From Lepidonotus clava (Eukaryota; Annelida; Polychaeta; Phyllodocida; Polynoidae): a stretch of DNA of 64,000 bases. The translations under genes were made by a program, and so were the position numbers. The stretch's first letter is position 1. Each line of letters starts with the position of its first letter. Below, piece by piece: positions 33,909 to 45,275 of the stretch. Under the pieces are notes generated by a model. That model worked only from the letters and a program-made list of their open reading frames with translations, had not been told where the DNA came from and made no database searches. The DNA lies in assembly GCA_936440205.1 (NCBI GenBank), contig OW387139.1, positions 25,694,378 through 25,758,377 of the forward strand, written 5' to 3'.

Positions 33909-35120
33909 TTATTCTTCCAAAACAAGGTAAAAGATGAGAGGATTGGGCAAAGGCAGTCGTTGGATTTTGTAATAGATGCTTGCTCCATTACTAACCGAAA
34001 TTAAGGTGTTGCGTATAACAATACGACAGCTCTGTGCCAACGACATGGGGTTCTTCAAATAGTTTCGGAGGTAGTCCAGGAACACTTTCTCTTGCCTGAC
34101 ATTGTAGTCGTTCCTCGTGTACCACCTGCGCCGTCCAGGCGTGCCCTGGAGGAACTCGTTCACCCAGTCCACGCTGCGGGCATGGAAGCCCGCCTCTATG
34201 GAGTCTTTGACCAAGTCAAAGTTCCCATGGGCCATAATGGTCCACTCCAAGGCACCTCGACACTTTTCCGTGTTCAGTTCACTCCCGTGCTGGACGAGAC
34301 ATTTGGCTACGGTGACATTTGCTAGAAGAACAAAATTCCTGAGGCTTAAAACAAGTGGGATATTTCCGTACCGGTCAGGTACATTGACGAGAGCACCATG
34401 GTCAAGGAGAAGTTGGGTGATGTCTACACTTCGGTGTACGCTTGCGGCAGACATGTGGAGGGGTGTACGATAATCCATGTTCAGCATATTCACCACTGAC
34501 CCTGTCTTCAACAACAGGGACGTGATGTCAAAATTATTGACCCCCACTGCTGAGAACAAGGGAGAATTGCCAAAGTCATCTGGTGCGTTCACACAGGCGT
34601 TGTGGTTGATCAGTGTCTGCACCATGTTGAGTTTGCCTGCACTCGCGGCCACGTGGAGGAGAGTGGACTGCTGGTGTACGTTCAGGTTCACATCTGCACC
34701 GTGCTCAATCAGCTCTTCAACCATTTTCGCATTGCTGTGTTTCACCGCCCAACACAAGGCGTTCACCCTGGAGTTGTCGAGCACATTGGGATCGGCACTG
34801 TGCTCCAGGAGCATCTCGACTATGTCCAGACGGTTTTTCTGAGCTGCTCTGACTATTGGGGCATGGCCGCGCTCACTGGTCTGGTTTACATCAGCCCCAA
34901 ACTCAATCAGTATAGGGATGAGGTGAAACTGTTGGAAGCGGATGGCGGTGAGTATAAGCGGCTCCCCAAAGCCTCGGTGGTAATGGAGCTCATGCACGTT
35001 GGCCCCATCCTCCAACATTGTTCGTGTTAGACTCTCGTTGCCATGTTGAATTGCCTTGCACAGCTCAGAGTTTGCAATGATGATAGGAGATAATATATTG
35101 CCCTTAACCTGGCCTGCCAT
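33909..35120 (-). CDS. Ankyrin-repeat and SOCS-box (ASB-type) protein
   Basis: A 403-residue protein starting MAGQVKGN. About eight ankyrin repeats fill residues 12-300, with typical ends such as LIEFGADVN, LLEHSADPN, LIEHGADVN, LLLDHGALVN and CLVQHGSELN. The last about 45 residues form a SOCS box (SLAQSCRIVIRNTL, then LPLPNPLIFYLVL). In ASB proteins the ankyrin array binds a substrate and the SOCS box recruits elongin B/C and cullin-5, making a ubiquitin ligase in cytosol or nucleus; that role is inferred from the family. The frame opens 19 codons further up, but those codons cross a good splice acceptor (TTTTTTTTCACTACAG, exon start 35153). I therefore place the start at the internal Met and infer a separate 5' untranslated exon. 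I cannot assign an ASB number. Confidence 0.85.
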   Translation of the reverse strand: MAGQVKGNILSPIIIANSELCKAIQHGNESLTRTMLEDGANVHELHYHRGFGEPLILTAIRFQQFHLIPILIEFGADVNQTSERGHAPIVRAAQKNRLDIVEMLLEHSADPNVLDNSRVNALCWAVKHSNAKMVEELIEHGADVNLNVHQQSTLLHVAASAGKLNMVQTLINHNACVNAPDDFGNSPLFSAVGVNNFDITSLLLKTGSVVNMLNMDYRTPLHMSAASVHRSVDITQLLLDHGALVNVPDRYGNIPLVLSLRNFVLLANVTVAKCLVQHGSELNTEKCRGALEWTIMAHGNFDLVKDSIEAGFHARSVDWVNEFLQGTPGRRRWYTRNDYNVRQEKVFLDYLRNYLKNPMSLAQSCRIVIRNTLISVSNGASIYYKIQRLPLPNPLIFYLVLEE

Positions 35121-35154
35121 TTTCTCCAATACTTTAGCTCCACATCGAGAAGTC

Positions 35155-35720
35155 TGTAGTGAAAAAAAACACGTCATTAATACTAAGTACAGTTAGATCT
35201 AATATTACATTGCCAAAATGCTGGTTCAACAGTCGTTACTTTATTATTATTTTATTTATTTATTTAAAATTTATTTATTTATTTTTTACTTATTTAACTT
35301 TTTCTTTTTTTTTGAGGGGGGGGGGGGGGGGCGAATTTTAAAAATGCCCCTGTCGCTTATTTATTGCTGTGTTGTGTGTCAAATTTAAGAAATGGCCATG
35401 ACGCCTATCACTATGGATTTTTGATTCCATGTTGTATCGTTTAAGACTTAATTTCTCTTTCTTATGAAATTCTGAGGTTCTCTCTTGCGCTTGTCGAAAC
35501 TGAGAGGCTGCAGAGTGGACTGCGATTACCAAATCCGAGAATATGCCGAACCCGAAAAGAGTCTAGGTTTATGCCATGGGAAATTGCTGTTCAGATCTAT
35601 ATTTCTAAACCCAATTCAAAATAAGTACAAATAAGGAAACCATACAAAAAGAAAAATGGCATCACTGGAAAAGTTTTGACTCGTGAGGAAATTCTCTTCT
35701 AATATGAGAATGTTAGATGG
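35155..35720. other. Intron or upstream spacer of the ASB gene
   Basis: A TTTATTTA-rich tract (35240-35300) and a run of G's near 35320 are present. No exon is recognised. Confidence 0.5.
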
Positions 35721-35835
35721 CAGGCGTGGATTTGGGGGGTGGGGGGGGGGGGGGTGCCAGGCATGCACACAGACACACACACACACCCTATCTTTGAGAA
35801 TTGCACGCCCCCTTAATTCCTGGATCTGCCCCTAG
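35721..35835. mobile_element. Short MITE-like element with GGATCTGCCCCTAG end
   Basis: It starts CAGGCGTGGATTTGGGGGG and ends CTGGATCTGCCCCTAG, the same kind of ends as the element at 36198 in the opposite orientation. The middle is a CA/CAGACACACA run. Confidence 0.5.
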
Positions 35836-35914
35836 ATAGGGAAAATAATGGAACTTTAAGAATCATTATCCATGTATCTCTCCCGGCAAAATTACCTCAC
35901 AGTCACACTTGTGT

Positions 35915-36072
35915 CTAAAGGTGCCTTTCCATATGTCCGTTGCGGATGCGTTTTGCCCATATAGGGTATGCGGAGGCTATCCGGAATTCCATATATGGAA
36001 AAACGCATAGCCTCTGCATACCTTATATGGGCAAAACGCATCCGCAACGGACATATGGAAAGGCACCTTTAG
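35915..36072. mobile_element. Near-perfect 158-bp palindrome (hairpin MITE)
   Basis: The arms CTAAAGGTGCCTTTCCATAT... and ...ATATGGAAAGGCACCTTTAG are inverse complements over more than 65 bases each. The centre at about 35990 is short and itself nearly symmetric (GGAATTCC, CCATATATGG). Such almost loop-less structures are typical of MITEs that arose as extended hairpins. Confidence 0.8.
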
Positions 36073-36197
36073 TTGCCCTCATGCTGAACAGGCCCATAGC
36101 CAGTTTTTTTCAGAGCGGGGTTCGTTTTTTAAGTAATTGCTAGGGTTCAACTACTTTTGTGGATTGGGTGCATGGTGTGATGAATTCGGACTGATTC

Positions 36198-36362
36198 CAG
36201 GGGCGGATCTAGGATTTTGAAAAAGGAGGGGCGTGCTATAGTAAAATTTTCGGCCGCGCCCTCCTGGTGCAGGAATTTTACATTAAAAAAATTCAAATTT
36301 GGCCAAAAATAGGGGGGGCGCACACCTGGCACGCCCCCCCCCCCCCCCTAAATCCGTGCCTG
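36198..36362. mobile_element. MITE with CAGGGGCGGATCTAGG end
   Basis: It starts CAGGGGCGGATCTAGGATTT and ends CCTAAATCCGTGCCTG, imperfect inverse complements, with a G/C-run inner border and AGGGGGGGCG/CACGCCCCC segments. It lies near the left edge of the LTR relic. Confidence 0.7.
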
Positions 36363-36509
36363 GTTTCATGCTTGAGCATGACACGAGTTTTAGAGACCAG
36401 AATATGTACGAATATTATGTAAAATGGAATAAGTGCCTTTAATACTGCATATTGCAAACAATAAGTTCCCATCTTAGCATGAATATTCTCGTACCGACAC
36501 GAAAGCCTG

Positions 36510-36899
36510 AAGGCCATATTCCACTTTGCGGCGTTTTGCTTGCGGTGGGCGTTTAACTAGCGGTGGTTGGCCCCACCGCAATTAAATCTGGTCACCGCAA
36601 GGTGGAATATAGACATTACTTATATAGACATTACTTGCACTAGCATTGTGCCACCGCAAGTGATTTAATATTATTTAATATGATTAAAAAAGATTTTTTT
36701 GACTTTTTTGTGAGTTTATTATGGTTTCTATGGTTATTTTATGATATTATATCTATGTTCTATAATGATTTCCTAAGGTTTTCAACTGAGTGCTTGCGGT
36801 GGCAGAAACGAACATGTTCGTTTCTGAAACGCAAGTTACTTGCGGTGGCTTAACAACCCACCTCTAGTGACCAAACACCGCATAGTGGAATATAGCCTT
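36510..36899. mobile_element. MITE with AAGGCCATATTCCACT ends
   Basis: The left end AAGGCCATATTCCACTTTGC and right end GTGGAATATAGCCTT are inverse complements with few mismatches. CTTGCGGTGG words lie inside both ends. Its 390 bp contain no coding frame. Confidence 0.75.
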
Positions 36900-37640
36900 G
36901 AGTCATTTAGTTGTTAATTAGGTCAGTGCAGGAAAACTTGTAAACCGGAAGTGACGTCACGAAAGAATACTTAAGACCATGTGACTAGATTAGCCAATGA
37001 TCAAACTAAAAGACCATGTACCTATAAAAGCAACCGTGAGACCTGTGTTAAAACAGTCCCCTTCTGGAACTCAGGGTGTCAACGTCTTCTCCTTTCTAGG
37101 CACGAACTAAGTTGTAGCTTCTTGGGCATGAAGTACGAAGCAAGTTTCGGTAAAATAGGCCAGTTGGACATTTTAAACTGGCATGGCATGAAACACAGGC
37201 ACATATATATGGAAACAAGGCACGAGCATGAAAATTTATTGAAAGGACGCATTGGCACGACAACGATGACGGGCATGAAGCATGAGATGTTAGGCCTGTG
37301 GCTGCCACGCTACCACCTTTTCTTCAGAAGCACCGACTCCATGTCCCTGCTTCAGGAAAGGGAATTAGTTACAGTGTTAGTCAGAATAGCCATGTACAAT
37401 AGGCGCCCCCAACCCAATGGCAAGTACTGAGGCAGGAACACCCACAATCCATTCCCATGAGTAAACCCCAAGTCCCCCCTCTTTTTTTCCCACATCCCTG
37501 ACCTTCAGGTTCGTCCCCTCGGCATCATAACCAATCTGCCCTTGGTCATGACTCTTGAGGCATGGCTCTGAGAAGCCTACCCCATCCAGTCATGTCCCAA
37601 AAGGAATGAATCCCAAGAGTCAAGAGCCCGGCGACCGACC

Positions 37641-38090
37641 CCCACATCCCTCGTACTTTTGCCTAAATACACTACAAATGAAAATATCTTGTAAAATATA
37701 AGCCACAGAAATATTGAAATTTCCAGTTCTGATTTAATATTTGTTCTTTTCAATAACTTAGCTGACATAAATATGTGCATGCGCATTGGTGCATTAATGG
37801 CGACATCTTGGGCATGATTTCTTTGGAAATACAACTTATATCTCTTGAAATCTGATAGCCTAAACTCAAACATGGTATCGATCCTTATAAATATGTCTAT
37901 AGATTCAGACACTGGTGGTCTAAGAAATTAATCAATGATGTTATTCGCAATCTATGGATGGCTTTTCGACTCTTATACGAGGTTAGGAGTAGATAGTCGA
38001 TCATTTGGCTACTAAATAACATGATACAAATGTAAGGCCTACATCCAGAAATATTCCGTGGGAGAGCTAGAATTCAGTTACAGGGGTAAA
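37641..38090. other. Non-coding spacer
   Basis: A 111-codon reverse frame (37577-37912) has no motif and low-complexity content; I do not call it a gene. Confidence 0.5.
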
Positions 38091-38093
38091 GGG

Positions 38094-39915
38094 AATAGGG
38101 CAGATCATCCAAAGCAATAGGGCAGATCAACCAGGAAAATTCTTTCACTCACGTCCGGTCACATGACAGGAAGACTGTGCGACGTAACATTGGTTACGTC
38201 GTGCCACCATCTTGAACCGTGTAAAATTGTGGGTTTGTTTACAATTGGGTGTAGAGAGGGACGAGGCGGTTTGGTCTGCAGAAAGAGTGAACCGGGTAAG
38301 AAAATGGAATATATTTGTTTACAATTGGGGTCAGGGGAGGACATAAGTCTTAAAATCCAGGGGCCAGTCGGGCCCCCAGCTTTCTAAATCTAGGGGCCCG
38401 CACCGAAATCTAGGGGCCCTCCCATATATAGTCATATTGTCTTTAAAAATACCATGTTTTATTGTAAAATATATAGAAATCTGTAATTAATATCCATGAT
38501 TTTCTAGGGGCCAGTCGGGCCCCTAGGCCAGAAAATCTAGGGGCCCGACCTGCTTTTTAAGGGCCTCAGGTCCCCGGGCCTGTGGTTCAGTCCAACCCTG
38601 GGGGTTGACAATGACACAGAAGGCTTCCACATCTTATTGCTCTTACGGGGTAAATGCTTGGGTCACTACTATGGAATGAAACGAAAATCAGAATTTTATC
38701 TTGTTTATTTCAAGTGTACATAAGGCTACAATTTTGAGTCTTCAAATGACAGCTAACGGACATTCACCAATTTTCGGACACTTTTACATATAACTGCATC
38801 CAGTGCTCATAAATACTACTAATGTGTGTCATATTTGGCCTGAAACCAATGCTAAATATGTTTTGCATATAAACTAATCAAAGAATTTATGAAAGCAATC
38901 TTTCTAACTAAATAGGGTTACATTCATATTTTAGAGTTAGGTGCACCTATTTTCGGACAGTTAAAATAGTAAAAATAAGTTGGATGCACCACCCTACATG
39001 TTGTCTAAAAAAAATCTAAACAAGATTGTTTTTCCTCATCAAAATGATAGCATAGCACCTTTATCTCATTTGTCCATAGCCAGATCAATTGTGGAACCTT
39101 TTTTTTTTTTTATATCTAATCAATGCTTTGGCAATTTAGTGTCTTGCCATTTAAAAATGTATGCAACTAAACATTTTCAATTATTTTTTTTCTCATGAAA
39201 GCTCATACATTTTATGGGTTTTATCTGTAAAATGTAAAATTCTAGATAGAATCAGTAGAAAACATAGAAACATTGCTCAGGAGGATGCAATGTACTATTT
39301 TCACAATAAAATATACTAATATGGCTGTAGGGAAGACACTGTAAAGTTATTCCAATTATCGAAAGTTATTTTCATAGAATAGCCCAAATGCACCAGGTCA
39401 CCAATTTTCGGACACCATATTTCTGTAATCAAATGACACTTTTTGAGGCAAAATATAAATTTCACTTTTTTCAAGTGAATAATCTGAATGTATTACATTA
39501 TGAAATAGTATAATATTGCATTTTGATAACTATTTTTTTATGTTATTTGTGATTAATCAACCATCATACTGATAAAATTGTGTCAAAAACGTCAGGTGCA
39601 CCAAAAATGCCATTTTGCTGACCAGAAGTTGTAATATTGCATATTGTTCCTACTTAGATGTGTAAATTCACAAGGGAAACATTCTATTTTGACTTTAAAT
39701 CACTTGGTACATACATGAGGCCAAATTTATGGACAAAAAATATTTATGGAACAATTATATACTAATTCAAGCCAATAGGTTGGGAAATTTGTCCAACTGC
39801 CCGAAAAAATTGGTGAACCTCCGTTACCAGCGCCCCCTATGAGATTTTGCGAGGGTTGAGTGAAAGAATAGGGCAGATCGTCCAGGGCAGAAAGGCAATA
39901 GGGCAGATCGTCCAT
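38094..39915. repeat. Segment bracketed by AATAGGGCAGATC repeats
   Basis: AATAGGGCAGATCATCCA and a second copy occur at about 38094 and 38119. Two more (AATAGGGCAGATCGTCCA) lie at about 39867 and 39896, next to inverted TTCTTTCACTCA / GAGTGAAAGAA words. Inside, CACCAATTTTCGGACAC recurs (38767, 39400), with a variant at 38945 and a related form near 39815. The pattern suggests a decayed mobile element of about 1.8 kb, without coding frame. Confidence 0.4.
38352..38575 (+). repeat. Two copies of a GGGGCC-AGTCG-GGCCCC hairpin repeat
   Basis: CAGGGGCCAGTCGGGCCCC at 38358 and CTAGGGGCCAGTCGGGCCCC at 38504 are followed in each case by AAATCTAGGGGCCCG. The second has a perfect 9-bp stem (CTAGGGGCC/GGCCCCTAG) around AGTCG. 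Confidence 0.6.
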
Positions 39916-39923
39916 ATACCCCC

Positions 39924-40069
39924 TGTCATATTCATGTTTGCTTTTACGACATTGCGCACTTCCGGTGCGTCCGGTACGAACCTATTGACAACACCTCTTG
40001 TTTAATAAACATGGCGGTCTGACGAACCGGAGTCCTAGTCTGATGAATATTAGCCCACAGAATATCACA
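39924..40069 (+). repeat. 5' LTR of Gypsy B
   Basis: 146 bp, TGTCATATTCATG to AATATCACA, with AATAAACATGG inside. It matches the two halves of the 3' LTR. Confidence 0.88.
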
Positions 40070-40442
40070 TGGCGTCTTAGAAGAAGGATCTTACCACTCA
40101 GAAGACAGAAGTAGATGTCAGGAATCTGAGGAACTAGCTGTCAGCCCCAGGAAAAGTGGAGGACTGCAGGAAAGTGGAGTTGAAGTGGACCCATGGAAGG
40201 ACCCAGAATCTGCCAGCCCAGGCCCCAGCAGCCTAAACCAAGTGCCAGCTAAGTCAAACCCCACCTTGTATGAAACTAAAGGCCTAAAATCATTGACTCT
40301 GATGAAGTGGTGAATCACTAGTGTGGCTATAGTTTGGTAGTGTGGCTATATTTTGATGAATATTTTGATCAGTGGAGCTGTGTTGACATTCACATTGTAA
40401 AGCTGGAAAGTAACAGTGACAGTGTAAAGTTACAACCTAGCA

Positions 40443-41340
40443 ATGGAAAAGCTTACCAATAAACCACCTGAGGCTTTTGATTTCGACCGGGCAAATATTT
40501 CTGCCGCGTGGAAAACCTGGAAACAGCTATTTGTGTTATTTATGAAAGCCACTGAGTCCGCTGCCAAACCTGATGATGTAAAAGTAGCCATTCTGTTGAC
40601 AGTGCTAGGTGAGAGACGGGTGGATATCTACAACAATTTTACGTTCGCCCAGGCAGTAGGGTTACACGGTGATGATGACTACGTGCCACCGGAAAATAAG
40701 GAACATTACGACACAGTTATGAAAAAGTTTGACGACTACTGTAATAAAAGGGATCCAGTTATGGCTCTCAGGGCACAGTTCTGGAGTTACGACAGGCCAG
40801 AAGGGCAGGGCCTGGACGAGTATGTGAACGACTTACGTACCATGGCGACCAACTGTAAGTTCGTGGAATTTGAAGGGACATTACGTGACAAACTGTTCTT
40901 TTCTATTAAGGACCCGATGATGATAATGAAAGTAATGGGCGACGACGGTAACGTGAGTCTCAACTCAGTTATACATTGGATGAGGACCTACGAGAGCGCA
41001 AAGACGGAACTCCAGATGGCGGTGAAGGCCAAGCCGATACACGCCGTGCAGTCAGATGACATGGAGGACGAGAGCGTCTATGCGATGGACGAGGGCAGCA
41101 CGGAAATGGTCAACGCGGACGCGGTCAAAATCGTGGAAATAGGAGCCGAGGAAGTTACGACCGAGGGCAGTATGGACGTGGACGTGGACAGCGCGGAAGG
41201 GGAAATCAGCACGCAGGACAGGAAAGGACCGACGAATGTCAGTACTACGGAACTGTACATCCACCACGTCAGTGCCCAGCGTATGGGAGAGTGTGCCACA
41301 AGTGCAGCGCGACGGGTCACTTTAGAAGTAAATGTCCAAA
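40443..41340 (+). CDS. gag: Gag region of Gypsy B
   Basis: Begins MEKLTNKPPEAFDFD and continues WKTWKQLFVLFMKAT, FDDYCNKRDPVMALRAQF and LDEYVNDLRTMATNCKF, the capsid-like signature of K02A2.6-type Gypsy gag. An acidic region and a CCHC-type knuckle (CHKCSATGHFRSKC) follow near 41290-41335. Particle-forming and RNA-binding roles are inferred from the family. Fossil. Confidence 0.82.
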
Positions 41341-44300
41341 AATGTGTTACACACCGTGGAAGATCAGGGTCCGAACGATTTCTACATAGATAGCATTGGA
41401 AATATTCATGCGTTGGATTCAAGCTGGTATACAGTTGTACAGCTAGACACGGACGAGGTCAAGATGAAACTGGACACGGGCGCCACCATAAATACGCTAC
41501 CGCTGAGAATCTACCGTCAACTCACGAATAAGAGGAAAATCACCAAGTCAAGTGAAAATCTCTTTGGGTACGGTAAGAAGCCACTGGAAAATTTGGGCTG
41601 CGTCACACTCAGATGTCAAGTAGGACGGAAGATAGGATTCTACAAATTTCACGTCGTAGATGTCGAGTGTCCACCTCTGCTAGGAGTTAAGGCGAGCGAG
41701 GAACTCGGACTGGTGATACGCGGAAAAGAAGTCCATACCTTGACGAGCCCCATCACGAAGGAAAGCCTCGTGGAAGAGTACAGCGAGCAGTTTAGTGGTC
41801 TTGGAAAATTCAGCGAGCCGTATGATGCCCAGATCGACCCTGACGCTACTCCGGTGATACACCCACTTAGGCATGTACCGATCAGTCTACAAGAAAAACT
41901 TAAGGCGAAGCTCGACCAGATGGAACAGGACGGTGTTATATCGAAGACAGACGAGCCCACTGATTGGGTCAGTAGTCTGGTCGTGGTAGAAAAGAAGGAT
42001 GGAACTCTTAGGATATGTCTGGATCCGCGCGATTTAAACAAGGCGATTAAGCGCGAACACACCGACAGCGCAGGATGTTGTAAGCCGGCTGGGTGGAAAG
42101 ACTATATTTACAGTTCTGGACCAAAAGGATAGTTACTGGCAGGTACCGCTCACACCCAGGACGTCCAAACTCTTCACGTTCAACATGCCTTTCGGACGGT
42201 ACAATTTTCAGAGAATGCAGTTCGGAATTTGCAGCGCCAGTGAGGTTCTACAAAAGAGAAACTACCGTGTCTTTGGAGACGTGCCCGAGGGTACATATTA
42301 TAGCTGACGATATGATCATCGCAGCGGAAAACGAGGACGAACATGACCGGATCTTGAAAAAAGTCATGGAACGCGCGAAAGACAGCAACATAAAATTCAA
42401 CAAGAACAAGATGCGCTTCAAGGTGAAAGAAGTCGTATATATGGGGAACGTGGTGAGCGAACACGGTTTGAAGCCGGACGACGAAAAGGTGAAGGCGATC
42501 TACGAGATGCCAACTCCGGAAAATAAGGAAGATCTGCGGAGGGTGCTCGGAATGATCAACTACTTATCGCAGTTCATCCCCAACATGTCAGTTTTCACCG
42601 CGCCACTGAGGGAACTACTTAAAAAGGAGACCGAGTGGGCGTGGGGCCAGGAGCACGACAAAGCGCTGAAGCAGCTTAAGGACATTCTGTGTCAGAAACC
42701 TGTGTTAACATTTTATTGTGCATATAAGCCACTCACTGTGCAGTGTGATGCCTCATCGTATGGGCTAGGCGCGTGTCTTCTACAGGAAGGAAAGCCCATC
42801 GCCTACGCGTCAAGATCGTTGACGAGCGTGGAGAAAAATTACGCGCAGATAGAAAAGGAGCTACTCGCGATCTGTTTCTCAATGGAAAAATTCCATCATT
42901 ACGTCTATGGAAGGAAAGTGACAGTCCAGTCGGATCATAAACCACTCGAGGCGATAATTAAGAAACCTATCTACAAAGCGTCACCGTGACTTCAGCTCAT
43001 GCTACTGAGACTGATGAAGTACTCCATCGATATTGTGTTCACCCCAGGAAAATACATGCACATCGCCGAGCTGCGTGTTCACAGCATTGTTACGCAGTTA
43101 CCTATGAGTGCCGGGCGTAGGAGTGACATCAAGACGGCCACATGTAATGACCCTGAACTCTGTATTTTGATCGACCAAGTTGAGCAGGGATGGCCTGAAC
43201 ATAAGTGGAACTGCCTGCCGGAAATTCGACATTATTGGACTCTGCGCGACGAGATCTACATGGCTGAAGGTATTCTATTCGTAGGAGATTGACTATTAGT
43301 TCCAAAGGAATTACGAGCGTACATGCTTCAGAAAATCCATGAGTCTCATCTCGGAATGGAGAAATGTAAATCCAGGGCCCGCGAAATTCTATATTGGCCT
43401 GGTATGGCGCGTGATATCGAGGAGACGGTTCTGCAATGTAAAATATGTGCGAAATATCAACCAAACAACCAGAGGGAGCCAATGATACCTCACGAAGTTC
43501 CTGAGCGACCGTGGAGCAAAGTAGGTGCTGACATATTTACCTACGGAAACAACGATCACCTGGTAGCAGTAGACCATTTCTCCAAATATCCAGAAGTCGT
43601 GAGCCTGCCCGATAAAACAGCTGGGACTGTGATCAGGAAACTGGAATCCATATTCGCGCGTCACGGTGTTCCAGATACCTTTATGAGTGACAATATGCCA
43701 TTCGTGTCATGTGAGATGAAGCAGTTTGCCAAGGATTGGGGATTTGAGTTGGTTACGTCGAGTCCGACCTACCCCAGGAGCAACGGACTGAGTGAGCGCT
43801 ACATACAAACGGTGAAACAGCTACTCAGAAAAGCACACGACCAAGGAGTAAGTCCACATCGAGCCTTGTTGGACTACCGTACAACGCCAGTCGCAGGGAT
43901 GAAATATTCTCCGTCACAACTTTTGATGAGCCGGCGACTAAAAGGTGTGCTACTGATCAAGGACGAACTACTAAATCCAGAAGTAGTTGAGGGCGTGAAA
44001 CAGCAGCTGGAAACACACCAGCAAAAGCAGGAGAGGTACTACAACCGCAGTACCAAGGAGATGAACGACTTACATCCAGGAGACGGGATACGCATCCGTC
44101 AGGGCCATACGTGAGAGCCAGCCGTGGTTCTCCAGGATCACAACTCCCCGCGATCTTACTTGGTCATGAACCAGGAAGGCCAGGTCTACAGGAGAAATAG
44201 ACTGCATCTACTGGATAGGAGAGAGGAACCACCTGCTATACTACCACCTGAGGTCACAGTCCACCAGCAAACTGCTCCTCAGACCCCCGTACTTCAGCAA

Positions 44301-44471
44301 ACACCCAGGAGAGCTGAGGTACCACGCCCTCCTCCTACTCCAAATCCATCAACGCCGAGACCAGCCCAACTCCCACCGCGCGCATCCGCAACGCCACCTT
44401 CTACACCGACTGTGCACATGAGTGGTAGAGTGAGACACCCACCTGTGCGTCTGAAGGATTATGTGTCTTAA
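41341..44471 (+). CDS. pol: Pol region of Gypsy B (protease, RT, RNase H, integrase), broken
   Basis: In order: protease with KLDTGATINTLPL near 41470; RT entry block LDQMEQDGVISKTDEPTDWV near 41920 and LRICLDPRDLNKAI near 42010; palm region IIADDMII near 42300; connection IYEMPTPENKEDLRRVLGM. RNase H follows with QCDASSYGLGACLLQ near 42740 and QSDHKPLEAI near 42930. Integrase has LYWPGMARDIEE, a CKICAKYQ zinc site near 43440, GADIFTY near 43530, FMSDNMPFVS near 43680 and YPRSNGLSERYIQTVKQ near 43770. The tail is proline-rich. Broken in about five places overall; not an active element. Confidence 0.85.
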
Positions 44472-45221
44472 ATGTGTGCCTGATAAAATGGGCTAGTGCT
44501 GAAAACCTAAAGCCCTATATTTCCTGAGCCTTATAATATATCGAGCTCAACCAGTATTACGCGTTTATATGAGAAGAAAGAAAACTAACTGAAACTATAT
44601 TTTGAACATTTGAACATTTAGACTATTGATTGCATACTGTTTGAAATGCTATATAATGTTCTATTTCATTTCAGGAAATCAGAAGACTTTGATACGCAGA
44701 AAAGACATTTGAAGACCATAAGAGACTTTTGAATCGCATATAAATGTGCTAATCACATTTCTTTCAGATATAAGCCGAAAACAGACTCTTTTATGTGCCA
44801 AGTAAAAATATCAGAACTTTGGTAGAAAGCTAGTATTCAGACCTGTATAACCAGGCATGTAAGATTTCCGCGGAAATGCGGAATTCCGCGTTTTTTTAAA
44901 TCTTTTTTGATCACTTTTGAGATAAGTCCAAATCCGAGGAGAAAATGTTTTTTCTATAGGGGGGTGGGGGTTCTTCAATAATTTTTGACAAAAAAATAGA
45001 AAGAACTATGAATGTTTTTCTGGTCTTTAGTAATGGAAAATATCATAAATACATTTTTAGATGGGTAATACCTTAATTTTCCTCCTCGAAAATGAGTGTT
45101 TATATCTGTTTCTTTCCAATTTTATTATTTTCCGCGGAAATGACTTTCCATGACTTACATGCCTGATAACATGTCTAAGTTCTAACTGCTTGATATCCTT
45201 TAAAAAAAAAAAAAAGGGAGA
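44472..45221 (+). other. Non-coding 3' region of Gypsy B
   Basis: AT-rich stretch between the end of pol and the 3' LTR. CCGCGGAAATG words at 44870 and 45130 bracket a segment, possibly a small inserted element. It ends in an A-run and GGGAGA, the likely purine tract. Confidence 0.6.
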
Positions 45222-45275
45222 TGTCATATTCATGTTTGCTTTTACGACATTGTGCACTTCCGGTGCATCCGGTAC
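45222..45275 (+). repeat. 3' LTR of Gypsy B, left piece
   Basis: The first 54 bases of the LTR, up to GGTAC, which is the target duplicated by the BEL/Pao insertion. Confidence 0.9.

Larger units (their letters stand above)
36176..37640 (+). repeat. LTR relic related to Gypsy A's LTR, interrupted by two MITEs
   Basis: It opens TGTGATGAATTCGG like the solo LTR at 24373. After the inserted MITEs it shows AAACCGGAAGTGACGTCAC (36945), GCCAATGATC, TATAAAAG near 37023, TCAACGTCTTCTCC and GCTACCACC (37309), in the same order as the solo LTR and Gypsy A's LTR. The right edge is not resolved. Without its two MITEs it would be of ordinary LTR size. The MITEs make it older than they are. Confidence 0.55.

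Noticed and set aside
33909-35177. ASB protein with 422 residues starting MTCFF
   Set aside because: The first 19 codons include a T-run and splice acceptor; the start at 35120 is more likely.
37577-37912. 111-codon reverse frame
   Set aside because: No motif, no splice context, and part of it falls at the edge of an LTR relic.
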